Shown: positions 1-7,743 of the stretch, in pieces
Numbering within the stretch: position 1 is the stretch's first letter
Layout: each line of letters begins with the position of its first letter
Assembly: GCA_902793375.1 (NCBI GenBank)
Contig: CADBDE010000016.1
Coordinates: 1 to 63,291, forward strand
Source of the DNA: an uncultured Erysipelotrichaceae bacterium
GTDB taxonomy: Bacteria; Bacillota_I; Bacilli_A; RF39; UBA660
Direction: 5' to 3'
Length of the DNA stretch: 63,291 nt
Program-made: the position numbers and the translations under genes
Notes under the pieces: generated by a model
What the model saw: only the letters and a program-made list of their open reading frames with translations
Databases searched by the model: none
What the model was told of the DNA's origin: nothing

Positions 1-20
1 ATAAATAAATAAATAAATAA
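1..20. repeat. ATAA simple repeat
   Basis: Five tandem ATAA units sit at the very left edge of the window. No coding or regulatory role is visible. Confidence 0.8.
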
Positions 21-51
21 TATACACTTTTTTTTAAATTATTTGAGGAAT

Positions 52-80
52 TTTACATATGAAGAAGATATAAATATAAT
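52..80 (+). promoter_or_regulatory. Promoter of the toxin-like mRNA
   Basis: TTTACA (52-57) and TATAAT (75-80) are separated by 17 bp, a near-consensus sigma-A promoter. Transcription should start near 86-88, at the left arm of the long-range stem described for this locus. Confidence 0.75.
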
Positions 81-93
81 GATGATGTATTTG

Positions 94-105
94 AATATCA
101 GGCAC
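94..105. repeat. Direct repeat copy 1 of the toxin-antitoxin locus
   Basis: The 12-mer aatatcaggcac is repeated exactly at 244-255. Copy 1 lies in the 5' leader of the toxin-like mRNA and copy 2 near its 3' end. The antisense RNA carries the complement and could pair with both, as the direct repeats of the Fst par locus do. Confidence 0.8.
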
Positions 106-136
106 TTGCCATTTATTCTTTTGGAGAGGTAGATAA

Positions 137-184
137 ATGGAGGTGATTTTATGGGTATTAGAGAAAGATTTTTATACTTCATAA
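137..184 (+). CDS. 15-aa leader ORF overlapping the toxin-like ORF
   Basis: The ORF MEVILWVLEKDFYTS begins at ATG 137 and overlaps the 21-aa toxin-like ORF in another frame. It has its own SD, GGAGAGG at 123-129, seven bases upstream. The arrangement resembles mok over hok, where translation of an overlapping frame controls toxin translation. That functional reading is inference. The ORF could be fortuitous, since the start codon lies inside the SD region of the second ORF. Confidence 0.35.
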   Translation: MEVILWVLEKDFYTS

Positions 185-216
185 TTACATTATTATTTTT
201 AGTAATATTTAAATAA
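151..216 (+). CDS. Small hydrophobic peptide, putative type I toxin
   Basis: This 21-residue ORF starts MGIRER, continues as a hydrophobic stretch (Phe, Leu, Ile, Val, one Tyr and one Thr) long enough for a short membrane helix, and ends in Lys. The SD GGAGGTGAT (139-147) is the best match to the anti-SD that I see in the window and lies 7 nt from the ATG. Its first bases pair in a perfect 8-bp hairpin (CCATTTAT 109-116 with ATAAATGG 133-140), so the site is partly sequestered. An antisense RNA from 331-360 converges on it. A basic N-terminus followed by a hydrophobic core is typical of type I toxins such as Fst, TxpA and Ldr, but I see no direct sequence match to a named family. Confidence in a real gene is good; toxicity is inferred. 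Confidence 0.6.
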   Translation: MGIRERFLYFIITLLFLVIFK

Positions 217-324
217 AAAATGCCTGATATATAACTCCAAGTTAATATCAGGCACCAAACATTAAGGGAAGTGCTTGTGTCTAACTTCAAACACATCTTC
301 TTTTTTTATGAAGTTTTTCTTCAC
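215..324 (-). ncRNA. Putative antitoxin antisense RNA
   Basis: A minus-strand promoter at 331-360 should start this RNA near 324. It ends at an intrinsic terminator with stem TGCCTGATAT (254 to 245) / ATATCAGGCA (230 to 221) followed by a T-run from 220 downward. The RNA is complementary to the 3' part of the toxin-like mRNA and, through the direct repeat, to its 5' leader. The same promoter spacing, terminator and flanks recur at 44058-44169. The antitoxin role is inferred from architecture. Confidence 0.6.
244..255. repeat. Direct repeat copy 2 of the toxin-antitoxin locus
   Basis: This is the second exact copy of aatatcaggcac. It also forms one arm of the antisense terminator, pairing with 221-230. 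Confidence 0.8.
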
Positions 325-330
325 AATATT

Positions 331-360
331 ATTATACTATATGTAAACTTATTTATTCAA
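331..360 (-). promoter_or_regulatory. Promoter of the antisense RNA
   Basis: On the minus strand TTGAAT (360-355) and TATAAT (336-331) are 18 bp apart. The -35 box lies next to the thrS stop codon. The same boxes with the same spacing occur in the second copy at 44140-44169. Confidence 0.7.
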
Positions 361-2115
361 TAATCTTTTCTCTTTAATATCTTTATTTAATAACTCTAAG
401 AATTCATCCCAAGTAACTGTAATAGTTTCGTTATTTCCATATACTCTATAACTAATCTTATTATCATTTTTCTCATTATCTCCAAGAATTAATGTATATG
501 GGATTTTTCTCATTTGGGCTTCTCTCATACGATAACTTAGTTTTTCATTTCTTGCATCTAGTTCAGCTCTTATATGATTTTCTTTTAACCAATTATATAC
601 TTTTTCAGCGTAATCAGTTTGATATTCAGAGTTAACAGGCATTACTACTACTCCAACTGGTGCTAGCCATAGAGGAAGAATTCCTTTTGTTTCTTCAAGA
701 TAGAATGCCATAAATCTATCAATTGATCCAAATATTGCTCTATGAAGAACAACTGGAGTTTTCTTAGTTCCATCTTTATCAATATAATTCAAATCAAATC
801 TCATTGGTAAACAGAAGTCTAATTGACAAGTTGATAAAGTATACTCATTTCCTACAGCTGGTTTTACTTGAACGTCAAGTTTTGGTCCATAGAATGCAGC
901 TTCTCCTATTTTTTCTACATAGTCAAGTTTAAGATCATTTAATACTTCTCTTAGTTTATTTTCAGCATTATTCCACATTTCATCATCTGGATAATACTTA
1001 ACTGTATCTTCTGGATCTCTTAGAGATAGTTCAAATCTATAATCTTTTATTCCTAATTCTTTATAAACTTCAAGAATTAAATCAACTACTCCTTTAAACT
1101 CTGATTCTATTTGTTCTGGAGTACAGAATATATGTGAGTCATTTTGACAGAAAGTTCTTACTCTTTCAATTCCTTTTAAAGAACCACTTGATTCAAATCT
1201 ACAGTCTCTAGCTATCTCTGCTATTCTAATTGGTAAATCTCTATATGAATGAATACTATTTCCATATATTACCATATGATGTGGACAGTTCATTGGACGA
1301 AGAACAAATTCTTCTCCTTCAACTTCCATCTTAGGAAACATTGCATCTTGATAATGATCCCAGTGACCACTTGTTTTATAAAGTTCAACATTTCCAAGAG
1401 GTGGAGTTAATACATGAAGGTATCCTCTTTCTATTTCTTTATTTCTAATGTAGTTTTCTAATTGATTCCAAATAATAAATCCATTTGGTAAGTACATTGG
1501 AAGTCCTTTACCAATTAAATCATTAGTTAAGAATATATCTAAATCTTTTCCTATTTTTCTATGATCTCTTTCTTTTGCTTCTTCAAGTTCTTTAATATGT
1601 GCTTCCAATTCTTCTGGAGTTTCATAGCACACTCCATATATTCTTTGAAGCATCTTATTTTTAGAGTCACCTTTCCAGTAAGCTCCAGATACTTTTAATA
1701 ATTTAAAATTCTTTAAAAGCTTAGTATTTTCTACATGTGGTCCACGGCAAAGATCAGTGAAATCTCCTTGAGTGTACATTGATATAACTGTATCATCTTC
1801 ATCCATTCTAGATATTAAATCTACTTTATATGGATCATCTTTAAATTGTTCTAACGCTTCTTTCTTAGATATTTCTACTCTCTTAATTAGTTTGGCATCT
1901 TTAGAGCATTTCTTCATTTCTTTTTCAATTTTAGGTAAATCTTCTTCAGTTAATCTAACATCTCCTAAATCAATATCATAATAGAATCCATCTTCTACTA
2001 CTGGACCTACCCAAAATTTAGCATCTGGATATAGATGTTTTACTGCTTGTGCAAGTAAATGAGCACAAGAGTGATTAAGTACATTTAGTTTTTCATCTTC
2101 TTTTATATTTATCAT
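349..2115 (-). CDS. thrS: Threonyl-tRNA synthetase without TGS domain
   Basis: The enzyme charges tRNA-Thr with threonine in the cytoplasm. The 588-aa protein starts directly with the second editing-like domain (HSCAHLLAQAV, His-x3-His near residue 16). It carries the class II catalytic core (RPMNCPHHM, then the motif 2 region around FRYE-like FESSGSL) and ends in the anticodon-binding domain (LGDNEKND). Family members such as the B. subtilis enzyme are about 640 aa and begin with a TGS domain of about 60 residues, which is absent here. The start has a good SD (AGGAGGTT). A T-box leader upstream indicates control by uncharged tRNA-Thr. The antisense promoter of the toxin-antitoxin locus touches its 3' end. 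Confidence 0.95.
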   Translation of the reverse strand: MINIKEDEKLNVLNHSCAHLLAQAVKHLYPDAKFWVGPVVEDGFYYDIDLGDVRLTEEDLPKIEKEMKKCSKDAKLIKRVEISKKEALEQFKDDPYKVDLISRMDEDDTVISMYTQGDFTDLCRGPHVENTKLLKNFKLLKVSGAYWKGDSKNKMLQRIYGVCYETPEELEAHIKELEEAKERDHRKIGKDLDIFLTNDLIGKGLPMYLPNGFIIWNQLENYIRNKEIERGYLHVLTPPLGNVELYKTSGHWDHYQDAMFPKMEVEGEEFVLRPMNCPHHMVIYGNSIHSYRDLPIRIAEIARDCRFESSGSLKGIERVRTFCQNDSHIFCTPEQIESEFKGVVDLILEVYKELGIKDYRFELSLRDPEDTVKYYPDDEMWNNAENKLREVLNDLKLDYVEKIGEAAFYGPKLDVQVKPAVGNEYTLSTCQLDFCLPMRFDLNYIDKDGTKKTPVVLHRAIFGSIDRFMAFYLEETKGILPLWLAPVGVVVMPVNSEYQTDYAEKVYNWLKENHIRAELDARNEKLSYRMREAQMRKIPYTLILGDNEKNDNKISYRVYGNNETITVTWDEFLELLNKDIKEKRLLNK

Positions 2116-2124
2116 AATAACCTC

Positions 2125-2336
2125 CTACAAATAAAAAACTCCTACAAATAATGTAGGAGTGAATAAACACGGTACCATCCTTGGTTTAACTTAATTATGC
2201 TGTAACGTAGCGCACGGATTTCTCTTTCGAGATCTGCTCATAAGTAGTAATTTAAATATAGTTTATTGTCTCGCACCTAACGACAACTCTCTTAAAAACA
2301 TTTATTTAAATCATGTCTTAATCATCGCATTTATGA
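2125..2336 (-). promoter_or_regulatory. T-box leader of thrS
   Basis: The minus strand reads GGATGGTACCGTG, a variant of the T-box sequence (TGGNACCGCG). It is followed by a terminator hairpin (ACTCCTACA / TGTAGGAGT plus T-run, about 2127-2160) just before the thrS SD. Stem I would occupy about 2230-2330. Uncharged tRNA-Thr should favour the antiterminator. I could not fix the specifier codon with certainty; an ACT in the stem I region is a candidate. Confidence 0.88.
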
Positions 2337-2340
2337 AATC

Positions 2341-2368
2341 ATTATAACACTTTTAAAATATTTAGCAA
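2341..2368 (-). promoter_or_regulatory. Promoter of the thrS leader
   Basis: TTGCTA (2368-2363) and TATAAT (2346-2341) are spaced 16 bp on the minus strand, directly upstream of the T-box leader. Confidence 0.6.
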
Positions 2369-2370
2369 GT

Positions 2371-4029
2371 CTAAATAAAGAATAGTACTGTAAATCCAAT
2401 TATTCCAATTAATAGTCCAATAAATTTAAACATATATGTATAAACTTTTTTAACTTTACCATCTGTCTCCATTGTGTATATTTCTATATAAGGAACTGGA
2501 CTTCTTCTATACCATCCTTTAATTATTATTTCTTTATCAATAAATGTTTTTGCTTTAAAAATAGCAAATATTTTATTAATTAACCATAATGGTTGATTAT
2601 AATCTAAGAATACAATACCAGTTTTATCTCTAATAACGAAGTCTTCGCTAAATACATAACCTGGATCTCCTCTACCAATTATATTTCCCTTAACTTCACA
2701 AGGAACTGGAGTAATTCCTGATACATTTGTTTCTCCTAGTAATTCTTCAACAGTTGCTTTTTTGAAATGTTTTTTATTATATTTTCTAAGTAATACAAAG
2801 AATTCAAACACTACTGCAACAAGTCCACTAATACACATTCCAATTTTATAAGTTTGACATCCATCATTAGTAATCATTAATAAAGCAAATACTATTGCAC
2901 AAATAACTGCAATTGTAGGAAGTAAAACAAGCATTAATTCAAAAGCAAACATTTTTCCATAATTTGCATCTTTCTTTAAATCAAATGTAATATAAGGTTC
3001 TTGTTTAAATTCTTTACTTCTTTCAGTAATTCTTTCAAGTCTTTTTGAAATTAATGGATGAGTAGAATTAAATTCATACCATTTTGCCCAATAATTCCAT
3101 TTTTCCCATTTCATAGCATTCTTAATTGATTTCTTACTTACTTTAGTAGACATTCCATCAGTTGAAGAACAAGCAACTAAAGTTTTAGAAGTTTTCTTAT
3201 CAAAAATACCTAAACCATTAACTGCTGCAGCACTAGTTTTCTTTTCTTTTTTATCTTTTTTACCTTTTTTGTCTTTTTCTTCAGATTCTTCTTTTTCTTC
3301 AACTTTTTCATCTGAAGTTGTTAATCCAAATCCTATTTTTACTAATGCTTCTGCTAAAGCATTTGGATTTCTTGTTTCTTCAACACTAAACGAATCTGCA
3401 AAGTATTCTCTTGTCCTTGATAACCATAATACAATATATTGAGAAATAATATAAAGGACATATGCAATTACAGCAATTGCAATTGAATAACCTTTATCAT
3501 CATCACTACTACTAGTAGTACTATTAATGCATCCTTCATAAATTGCATAAAATACAATTGGAATTAATTGTGCTACAGTCATAACAAGCATATCATAATG
3601 AGCAACATGTCCTAGTTCATGACCAATAACTGCTTTTACTTCTTCTTCAGATAATAAATCAAAAACTCCTCTTGTAATAATAATTCTTGCATCCCTTTTT
3701 GTTCTACCATATGTATAACAGTTAGGAGCTCCATCATTAATTATTCCTATTTTTGGATATTTAATTTTGTTTTTTTCACATACTTCTGTAATGAATTTCT
3801 TTAAGTAATCTGGTATTTCTTTATTAAAATCAGCTTTATATAACCATCTTGTTGTTAAATCCATTAGCCATGGAGAAACAATAAACTGAATAATAAGTAC
3901 TATAATACCTACTATTAATGCTGGTAATATACTTACTCCACAAGCAAGGCTTATTCCAACTCCAAGTGCAACTAATAAACCATATAAACATGTAACAGTT
4001 AATAAAGAAACACTTACTAATTTTGACAT
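2371..4029 (-). CDS. HtpX-like M48 membrane metalloprotease
   Basis: This is a zinc-dependent membrane endopeptidase of the M48 (HtpX/Ste24) family. The 552-aa protein has two N-terminal membrane segments, then AVIGHELGHVAHYD with the HExxH zinc site near residue 138. The third ligand region (REYFADSFSVEE) follows after another hydrophobic pair. A Lys/Glu-rich linker (around residues 245-270) precedes more membrane segments, and a roughly 100-residue C-terminal soluble domain is followed by a final membrane helix. It is much longer than HtpX (about 290 aa), because of the linker and C-terminal domain. I placed the start at ATG 4029, six bases after the SD GAGGTG, instead of the in-frame GTG inside that SD. 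It is a single gene between thrS and divergent glmS. Confidence 0.85.
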   Translation of the reverse strand: MSKLVSVSLLTVTCLYGLLVALGVGISLACGVSILPALIVGIIVLIIQFIVSPWLMDLTTRWLYKADFNKEIPDYLKKFITEVCEKNKIKYPKIGIINDGAPNCYTYGRTKRDARIIITRGVFDLLSEEEVKAVIGHELGHVAHYDMLVMTVAQLIPIVFYAIYEGCINSTTSSSDDDKGYSIAIAVIAYVLYIISQYIVLWLSRTREYFADSFSVEETRNPNALAEALVKIGFGLTTSDEKVEEKEESEEKDKKGKKDKKEKKTSAAAVNGLGIFDKKTSKTLVACSSTDGMSTKVSKKSIKNAMKWEKWNYWAKWYEFNSTHPLISKRLERITERSKEFKQEPYITFDLKKDANYGKMFAFELMLVLLPTIAVICAIVFALLMITNDGCQTYKIGMCISGLVAVVFEFFVLLRKYNKKHFKKATVEELLGETNVSGITPVPCEVKGNIIGRGDPGYVFSEDFVIRDKTGIVFLDYNQPLWLINKIFAIFKAKTFIDKEIIIKGWYRRSPVPYIEIYTMETDGKVKKVYTYMFKFIGLLIGIIGFTVLFFI

Positions 4030-4213
4030 ATTTTTCACCTCGATAAGATTATATCATAAATAATATAGTTAAAAAAGTATAAATAATAAAATTTTAATTG
4101 AATAGAAATAATCATATTACAAGTAAATATTTCTTGTAATGTATATAAAAATAATAATATAATTAAATTGTAAAAATTTAAAAAAAGTAATAACTATATA
4201 TAGGAGGTTTTAT

Positions 4214-6043
4214 ATGTGTGGAATTGTAGGATATAATGGAAAAGAAAAAGCTGTTAATATTTTATTAGATGGTTTATCAAGACTTGAATATAGAGGATAC
4301 GATTCAGCTGGTATTGCAATAAGAGATAAAGAAATTGAAGTATTTAAAGCTAAAGGTAAATTATCTAATTTAAAAGATAAAATAAAAGATAAAAAATTAA
4401 ATGGAACTTGTGGTATAGGACACACTAGATGGGCAACTCATGGAGAACCAAATGAAACTAATGCTCACCCACATGTTTCTAATGATGGTAATGTTACTTT
4501 AGTTCATAACGGAATAATTGAAAATTATCAAGAGTTAACTCAAAAATTATTTAGACATGATTATAAATTATTTAGTGAAACTGATACTGAAGTGCTTACT
4601 AATCTAATTGATTATTATTATAAAAAATATAAAATGGGTCCTATAGATGCAATAAATAGAACTATGGTAAGAGTTCGTGGTTCTTATGCAATTGCAGTAA
4701 TGTTTAAAGAATATCCAGATGAAATATGGGTTGCAAGAAAAGACTCACCAATGATTATTGGACAAGATTCAAACGGAACTTACCTAGCATCTGATGTACC
4801 AGCAATACTAAAATATACAAACAAAGTATATTATATAGATAATATGGAAGCTGCATGTTTAAAAAAAGATAAAGTTATTTTCTATGATCTAAATGGAGAT
4901 GTTGTAAAAAAAGAATTAAAAGAAATAAAATGGGATGTTTCTTCTGCTGAAAAAGAGGGATTCGAACATTTTATGATTAAAGAGATAAATGAACAACCAG
5001 AAGTAGTTAAAAAAACAATTAATTCTTTAACAAATAATAATAAAATAGATTTATCAAAAACTGGATTAAAAGAAGAAGATATTAAAAGAATAAAAGATAT
5101 TTATATAGTAGCTTGTGGTTCTGCTTATCACGTTGGAGTATGTGCTCAATATATTTTTGAAGATTTAGCAAGAATTCCTACAAAAGTTGATATTGCAAGT
5201 GAATTTAGATATAGAAAACCAATTCTTAATAAAAATACTTTAGTTATAATAATAAGTCAATCAGGAGAAACAGCAGACTCTCTTGCAGCACTTAGAGAAG
5301 CAAAAAATATGGGAGTTAAAACACTTGCTATTGTAAATGTTGTTGGTTCTTCCATTGCACGAGAAGCTGATTATGTATTATATACATTAGCAGGTCCTGA
5401 AATAGCTGTTGCAACAACAAAGGCTTTTTCTACTCAATTAATTGCAAGTTACACTCTTGCAATTGAATTTGCTAAAATCAAGAAAAAAATAAATAATAAT
5501 TATTATCAAGAATTAATTAATGAAATGAATCAAATTCCTGAAAAAATAAAAGAAATATTAAATAATTTAACAACTAATATTCAAAAAATAGCAAGTAAGT
5601 TTTCTAATATAAAAGATGCATTCTATATAGGAAGAGGACTTGATTACGCTATTTCTCTTGAAGGAAGTTTAAAACTAAAAGAAGTTAGTTATATTCATAG
5701 TGAAGCTTATGCAAGTGGTGAATTAAAACATGGAACAATTAGTTTAATTGAAGATAATACTTTAGTAATTGGGATAGCAACACAAGAAGAAATATTTGAA
5801 AAAACAATTAGTAATTTAGTGGAAGTAAAATCACGTGGAGCTTATGTAGTTGTTGTAACAATTAATGGAAAAGATGTTAGCAAGGTTGCAAATAATACAA
5901 TAATGATTCCAGAAACAAATAAGTATTTCTACCCTTCACTATCAGTTATTCCGTTGCAATTAATAGGATACTATATCACTGTATCCAAAGGACTTGATGT
6001 AGATAAACCAAGAAATCTTGCAAAATCTGTTACAGTAGAATAA
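4214..6043 (+). CDS. glmS: Glucosamine-6-phosphate synthase (isomerizing)
   Basis: The enzyme makes glucosamine-6-phosphate from fructose-6-phosphate and glutamine for peptidoglycan synthesis. The 609-aa protein starts MCGIVGY with the catalytic Cys2 of the class II glutaminase domain (about residues 2-230). Two SIS domains follow (IVACGSAYHVG and SQSGETADS near 300-355; FYIGRGLDYA near 470). It ends with the conserved PRNLAKSVTVE. The SD is AGGAGG. I found no glmS ribozyme in the 170-bp AT-rich leader, so control must be different from that in Bacillus. A bidirectional terminator follows. Confidence 0.97.
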   Translation: MCGIVGYNGKEKAVNILLDGLSRLEYRGYDSAGIAIRDKEIEVFKAKGKLSNLKDKIKDKKLNGTCGIGHTRWATHGEPNETNAHPHVSNDGNVTLVHNGIIENYQELTQKLFRHDYKLFSETDTEVLTNLIDYYYKKYKMGPIDAINRTMVRVRGSYAIAVMFKEYPDEIWVARKDSPMIIGQDSNGTYLASDVPAILKYTNKVYYIDNMEAACLKKDKVIFYDLNGDVVKKELKEIKWDVSSAEKEGFEHFMIKEINEQPEVVKKTINSLTNNNKIDLSKTGLKEEDIKRIKDIYIVACGSAYHVGVCAQYIFEDLARIPTKVDIASEFRYRKPILNKNTLVIIISQSGETADSLAALREAKNMGVKTLAIVNVVGSSIAREADYVLYTLAGPEIAVATTKAFSTQLIASYTLAIEFAKIKKKINNNYYQELINEMNQIPEKIKEILNNLTTNIQKIASKFSNIKDAFYIGRGLDYAISLEGSLKLKEVSYIHSEAYASGELKHGTISLIEDNTLVIGIATQEEIFEKTISNLVEVKSRGAYVVVVTINGKDVSKVANNTIMIPETNKYFYPSLSVIPLQLIGYYITVSKGLDVDKPRNLAKSVTVE

Positions 6044-6064
6044 AAAAGAGTAAAACTCTTTTTT
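6042..6064. terminator. Bidirectional intrinsic terminator
   Basis: The hairpin GAGT-aaa-ACTC is flanked by six A's and eight T's, so it works for glmS on the plus strand and for the convergent esterase gene on the minus strand. Confidence 0.8.
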
Positions 6065-7294
6065 TTATGATTTTAAAGTTTTACTCATTAACCAATCTAA
6101 TAATTTTACTTTCTTTCCATTTTCATCTTCAATATCTTCTAAGAATGCTGGACTTTGCATATCATGTCCTCTATTTTCAAATACTGCATAAAGTGCATCA
6201 TATCCCATTTCTTTACTCTTTTTGGCTATATTTATCCCACTACTCCAAGTAAGATTTCTATCTCTTTTACCCATAAGAGCATATAAATAAGTTTTCTTAA
6301 CTCCTTCACTAACTGTACCACATGCTCCAGAAATTGGTGCAGCTGCTGAAAATGTACCAGGATAATTATTTAAAATAGTATAAACTGCACAAGCTCCATT
6401 ACTATGTCCAGCAACAGATATTCTTTTTTTATCACCATTATATTTTTCAGCAACATCATATGCAAGTTCTATAACAGCTTTTTGATAATCTTTATTACGG
6501 AATTCAGAATCTTTTGTTCCCTTATATGCTTGAGGGAAAATAACAATTCCTTTTGGAACAATATTCTTTTTCTGGATTTGAGCAGGAAGTCCATTTCCTT
6601 GATTTATTGTATCACCCATTCCATGAAAATATACAAGCATAGGAAGTTTTGTTGTTGTATCTTCTACTTTTGGAAGATAAATCCAATAATTAACTGTCTT
6701 ACCATTAGATGCTTTATAAGTTTTCTCAGTAAATGTACCACCTTTTGTAACAATATCATTTGAAGCAGTTTGACTAATTGAACTACTAGAACCACTAGAT
6801 TGACCAATTGTAACTGTGTCAGATTTACTTTTTAAAACATTTAAGTCACTCTTTGCTTTTTCATGTTTCTCATTAAACTGTGTTTCTAAAGTATTAATTT
6901 GATTTTGATAATTATTCCTATTATAGGATTCAGTATCAGTATCACCTTTTATACTATTCATTTTGCTTTTTAATTCAGCTATTTGTGTATTTATTTTATC
7001 TAATTCATCTACTTCTGATATAAGTGCTTCAGAAGATGAAATATATCCTCTTAAAGTACCATTAACACTTGATTCAATAGTTGAATAAGCAGATTTTAGG
7101 CTATCAAAAGTTCCTAAAACAATCTCTTTATTTTCACTATTATATAAACTTGATACAGCAGATTTTAGAGAATTACCACCACTAGATAATGAATTTATTT
7201 TAGAAACAATATTATCACAACAACTATTCATTCCACCAATACTACCAGACACACTAGATCTAAATTTTAATAAATCAGCTGATATTTCTCCCAT
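6065..7294 (-). CDS. Helical N-terminal domain fused to alpha/beta-hydrolase esterase
   Basis: The 409-aa protein has two parts. Residues 1-180 are helical and coiled-coil-prone, rich in Ser, Asn and Lys, and carry no signal peptide. Residues about 190-409 form a feruloyl-esterase/PHB-depolymerase-like hydrolase: oxyanion region VYFHGMGD, nucleophile elbow AGHSNGACA, and a late GHDMQ that supplies the His. A Ser/Gly linker (around 168-178) separates them. The N-terminal region resembles in length and composition the WXG/LXG-type targeting domains of type VII secretion substrates, but no diagnostic WXG is evident, so export by that route is inference. ATG 7294 follows SD GGAGGA. No T7SS component is in the window. 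It is convergent with glmS. Confidence 0.75.
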   Translation of the reverse strand: MGEISADLLKFRSSVSGSIGGMNSCCDNIVSKINSLSSGGNSLKSAVSSLYNSENKEIVLGTFDSLKSAYSTIESSVNGTLRGYISSSEALISEVDELDKINTQIAELKSKMNSIKGDTDTESYNRNNYQNQINTLETQFNEKHEKAKSDLNVLKSKSDTVTIGQSSGSSSSISQTASNDIVTKGGTFTEKTYKASNGKTVNYWIYLPKVEDTTTKLPMLVYFHGMGDTINQGNGLPAQIQKKNIVPKGIVIFPQAYKGTKDSEFRNKDYQKAVIELAYDVAEKYNGDKKRISVAGHSNGACAVYTILNNYPGTFSAAAPISGACGTVSEGVKKTYLYALMGKRDRNLTWSSGINIAKKSKEMGYDALYAVFENRGHDMQSPAFLEDIEDENGKKVKLLDWLMSKTLKS

Positions 7295-7451
7295 AGAATC
7301 CTCCAATATTATCTAATAAAAAGATAACATTTTTTTATTATTTTTACAAGAAGTCTTTATAAATTATATAATAATCATAATATAATATTGTAAAATAAAT
7401 AGTAAAATATCTAATATAATTAAAAAGAACTCTTAAATAAGAGTTCTTTTG

Positions 7452-7742
7452 TTATCCTAAAAACTTACCAGCTAAATCTGTTATTGTAGATAATGGATCA
7501 TCATTTGTTTTTGATGTTGTCTTTTTTGTAGTAGTTTTTTTAGTTGTAGTTTTTTTCTTTCCAGAAACAGCATCTTTAGTTTTTTTTGCTGCATACATAG
7601 CTCCTGCAACTTCAACTACTTTAATAATTGTATCTTTGTTTTCTACAACAAAGTCTTTAACATCATCTAAGTCAAATCCTTTTTTCTTTTCTTCTTTTTT
7701 TTCTGTTGATTCAACTTTTATTATTTTCTTTTCTGTAGCCAT
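7452..7742 (-). CDS. Lys/Thr-rich hypothetical protein
   Basis: The 96-aa product begins MATEKKIIKV. It has an acidic/basic region, a hydrophobic helix around VVEVAGAMYAAKKT, a low-complexity Thr-Lys repeat tract (around residues 65-80) and a C-terminal helix. It starts two bases after the upstream 315-aa membrane gene stops, so both are probably co-transcribed. A terminator-like hairpin (AAGAACTC / GAGTTCTT, 7427-7450) follows it. I do not recognise the family; the helix is too mixed to call a membrane segment confidently. Confidence 0.7.
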   Translation of the reverse strand: MATEKKIIKVESTEKKEEKKKGFDLDDVKDFVVENKDTIIKVVEVAGAMYAAKKTKDAVSGKKKTTTKKTTTKKTTSKTNDDPLSTITDLAGKFLG

Positions 7743-7743
7743 A

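Larger units (their letters stand above)
84..307 (+). terminator. Long-range terminator/fold-back of the toxin-like mRNA
   Basis: Bases 84-95 pair with 286-297 (11 of 12 pairs), followed by TTCTTTTTTT at 298-307. Just inside, 99-110 pairs with 266-277 (11 of 12 including one wobble). The mRNA's 5' and 3' ends would therefore zip together around the ORF, as in hok-type mRNAs. In the second copy the outer stem is a perfect 11 bp. Confidence 0.5.

Noticed and set aside
39-296. 85-aa minus-strand ORF over the left-edge element
   Set aside because: It runs antisense through the toxin-antitoxin element, has no SD, and its reading frame is explained by the inverted repeats and T-rich strand.
2128-2160. 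thrS leader hairpin as a plain terminator of an upstream gene
   Set aside because: The T-box motif directly before it and the promoter at 2341-2368 make it part of a T-box riboswitch.
4040-4213. glmS ribozyme/riboswitch upstream of glmS
   Set aside because: The leader is plain AT-rich sequence without the GC-rich ribozyme core or an AGCGCC-like cleavage region.
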